In this document: in pieces, positions 63,113 to 64,000 of the stretch
Layout: each line of letters starts with the position of its first letter
How positions within the stretch are numbered: position 1 is the stretch's first letter
Assembly (NCBI RefSeq): GCF_009208735.1
Contig: NZ_WFLJ01000001.1
Span: forward strand, 1 to 64,000
Source of the DNA: Janthinobacterium rivuli
GTDB lineage: Bacteria; Pseudomonadota; Gammaproteobacteria; Burkholderiales; Burkholderiaceae_D
Direction of reading: 5' to 3'
Length of the DNA stretch: 64,000 nt
The notes under the pieces: generated by a model
Database searches by the model: none
What the model saw: the letters and a program-made list of their open reading frames with translations, nothing else
What the model was told of the DNA's origin: nothing
Position numbers and translations under genes: made by a program

Positions 63113-64000
63113 TCAGGCGGCCGGCCGCCCCGTCCCCTGCAAGGGAATCTGCAGCAGCAACCGGCAACCGGCGCCCGAGGCCGGCACGCCCACCTCGAAC
63201 TGTCCGCCCAGCGCCGTCACCCGCTCGGCGATGCCGATCAGGCCGAAGCACTGCTTCTTGCGCTGCTGCTGCGGCGTGATGCCGATGCCGTTGTCGCTGA
63301 TGGCCACATACACGGCGCAGGCATCCGAACTGAGTTCGATCTCGACCTGGCTGGCCTGGGCATGGCGCATGACGTTGCTGAGCGCCTCCTGCACGATGCG
63401 GAACAGCACGATCTCGACCTGGCTGCCGACGGTGGAAAACAGCGCCTCGTCGCGTATCAGCAGCTGGCAAGCGACGCCGCTGCGCTTGCGGAAGTCGCCT
63501 ACCTGCCACTCGATGGCGGCCTGCAAGCCCAGGTCCAGCGCCATCGGACGCAGTTCGTTCATGATGCCGCGCACGCTCTTGATGGTGGTGTCAACGTTGC
63601 TGAGCACGGCGCCGACCCGGCGGTGCAGGCGCGGATGCGAGCCTTCCGTGCGCGCGCTGAGCATGGAAATATCGATGCGCAGCGCCAAGAGGTTTTGTCC
63701 CAGCTCATCGTGGATATCGCGCGAGATGCGCTTGCGCTCGTCTTCCTTGGCCGTTTCCAGGTGCAGCGCCAGCTGGCGCAGCTGCGCATGCGACTGGCGC
63801 AGCGCGCCATCCATCAGCTTGCGTTCGGTAATGTCCGTGTGCGCCACCACCACGCGCAGCGGCCCTTCGCCGAGGAAACGGCTGATCCTGGCCTGCGACC
63901 AGCGGGGGCCCGAGCGCGTGGCAAATTCATACTCGAGCGCAAACGTGTCCGCATTGCCGGCAATGACGGCGCGGATGCCGGCGGCCAATTCGCGGCCGGC
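63113..64000 (-). CDS. PAS sensor histidine kinase, NarL-type, N-terminus beyond the window
   Basis: The frame runs open to the right edge, so the start is missing. The visible 295 residues begin within a PAS domain (SRFLGEGPLRVVVAHTDITER). HisKA_3 follows with the phosphoacceptor in ERKRISRDIHDELGQNL and VRGIMNELRP, then a HATPase with FRIVQEALSNVMRHAQA and SDNGIGI ending in IPLQG. This is the kinase type that pairs with NarL/LuxR response regulators. Its partner is probably outside the window. The 99 nt between it and the peptidase start hold no gene. Confidence 0.92.
   Translation of the reverse strand, partial: AGRELAAGIRAVIAGNADTFALEYEFATRSGPRWSQARISRFLGEGPLRVVVAHTDITERKLMDGALRQSHAQLRQLALHLETAKEDERKRISRDIHDELGQNLLALRIDISMLSARTEGSHPRLHRRVGAVLSNVDTTIKSVRGIMNELRPMALDLGLQAAIEWQVGDFRKRSGVACQLLIRDEALFSTVGSQVEIVLFRIVQEALSNVMRHAQASQVEIELSSDACAVYVAISDNGIGITPQQQRKKQCFGLIGIAERVTALGGQFEVGVPASGAGCRLLLQIPLQGTGRPAA

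Overview
The window is about 64 kb of GC-rich, densely packed chromosome from a betaproteobacterium. The gene set points to Oxalobacteraceae, most likely Janthinobacterium or a close relative. This is inference from a PEP-CTERM protein, the dapC-dapD / dapE-prmB block, radA-alr opposite lplT, ompR-envZ, an orphan T6SS vgrG module and many two-component genes. I saw no rRNA, tRNA, CRISPR array, integrase or transposase.

Layout. 1-6.5 kb: a PAS histidine kinase converges on a five-gene signalling operon (REC-PAS regulator, small GMVL-module protein, HDOD protein, PAS histidine kinase, REC-HD-GYP regulator). Its genes are joined by four successive ATGA overlaps. 6.6-12.6 kb: lipoprotein, DEAD-box helicase, Lnb-like membrane protein, PQ-loop protein, and D-tartrate dehydratase divergent from a LysR regulator. 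12.7-20.9 kb: an orphan motA, a VOC protein, a DUF4153 membrane protein, a MerR regulator with a divergent membrane protein, a PEP-CTERM protein, and an AraC / MFS / RraA-family unit. 21-25.8 kb: orphan fliD, PilZ protein, radA behind a consensus LexA box, and alr. 26-30.4 kb: lplT, then tsaB-rimI-udg-DUF1853. 30.6-37 kb: the succinylase branch of lysine synthesis (dapC, dapD, dapE) with an FAD monooxygenase, a Spx/ArsC-like protein and prmB. 37-45 kb: an ABC-F ATPase, an orphan CheW, arfB, a FapA-like protein, and ompR-envZ. 45-52.7 kb: an Imm26-like protein, a degenerate relative of encapsulated ferritin, yqhD, a TPP riboswitch driving a TonB receptor, a convergent PnuC-type transporter and NadR-like kinase, a DUF2867 / TetR pair and an unknown protein. 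52.7-60.7 kb: an unknown acidic protein, a solute-binding protein, and a T6SS module of VgrG, a frameshifted Tle5-type phospholipase D and its Sel1-type immunity protein. 60.9-64 kb: an S46 dipeptidyl-peptidase and the 3' part of a NarL-type sensor kinase.

Most notable observations: the translationally coupled signalling operon with a catalytically eroded HD-GYP domain; a ferritin-like protein whose ferroxidase residues are all replaced; an effector gene broken by a frameshift while its immunity gene stays open and changes composition sharply; a textbook SOS box in front of radA; TPP-riboswitch control of a TonB receptor beside a PnuC/kinase pair; and several intergenic palindromic repeat families, one with compensatory changes between copies.
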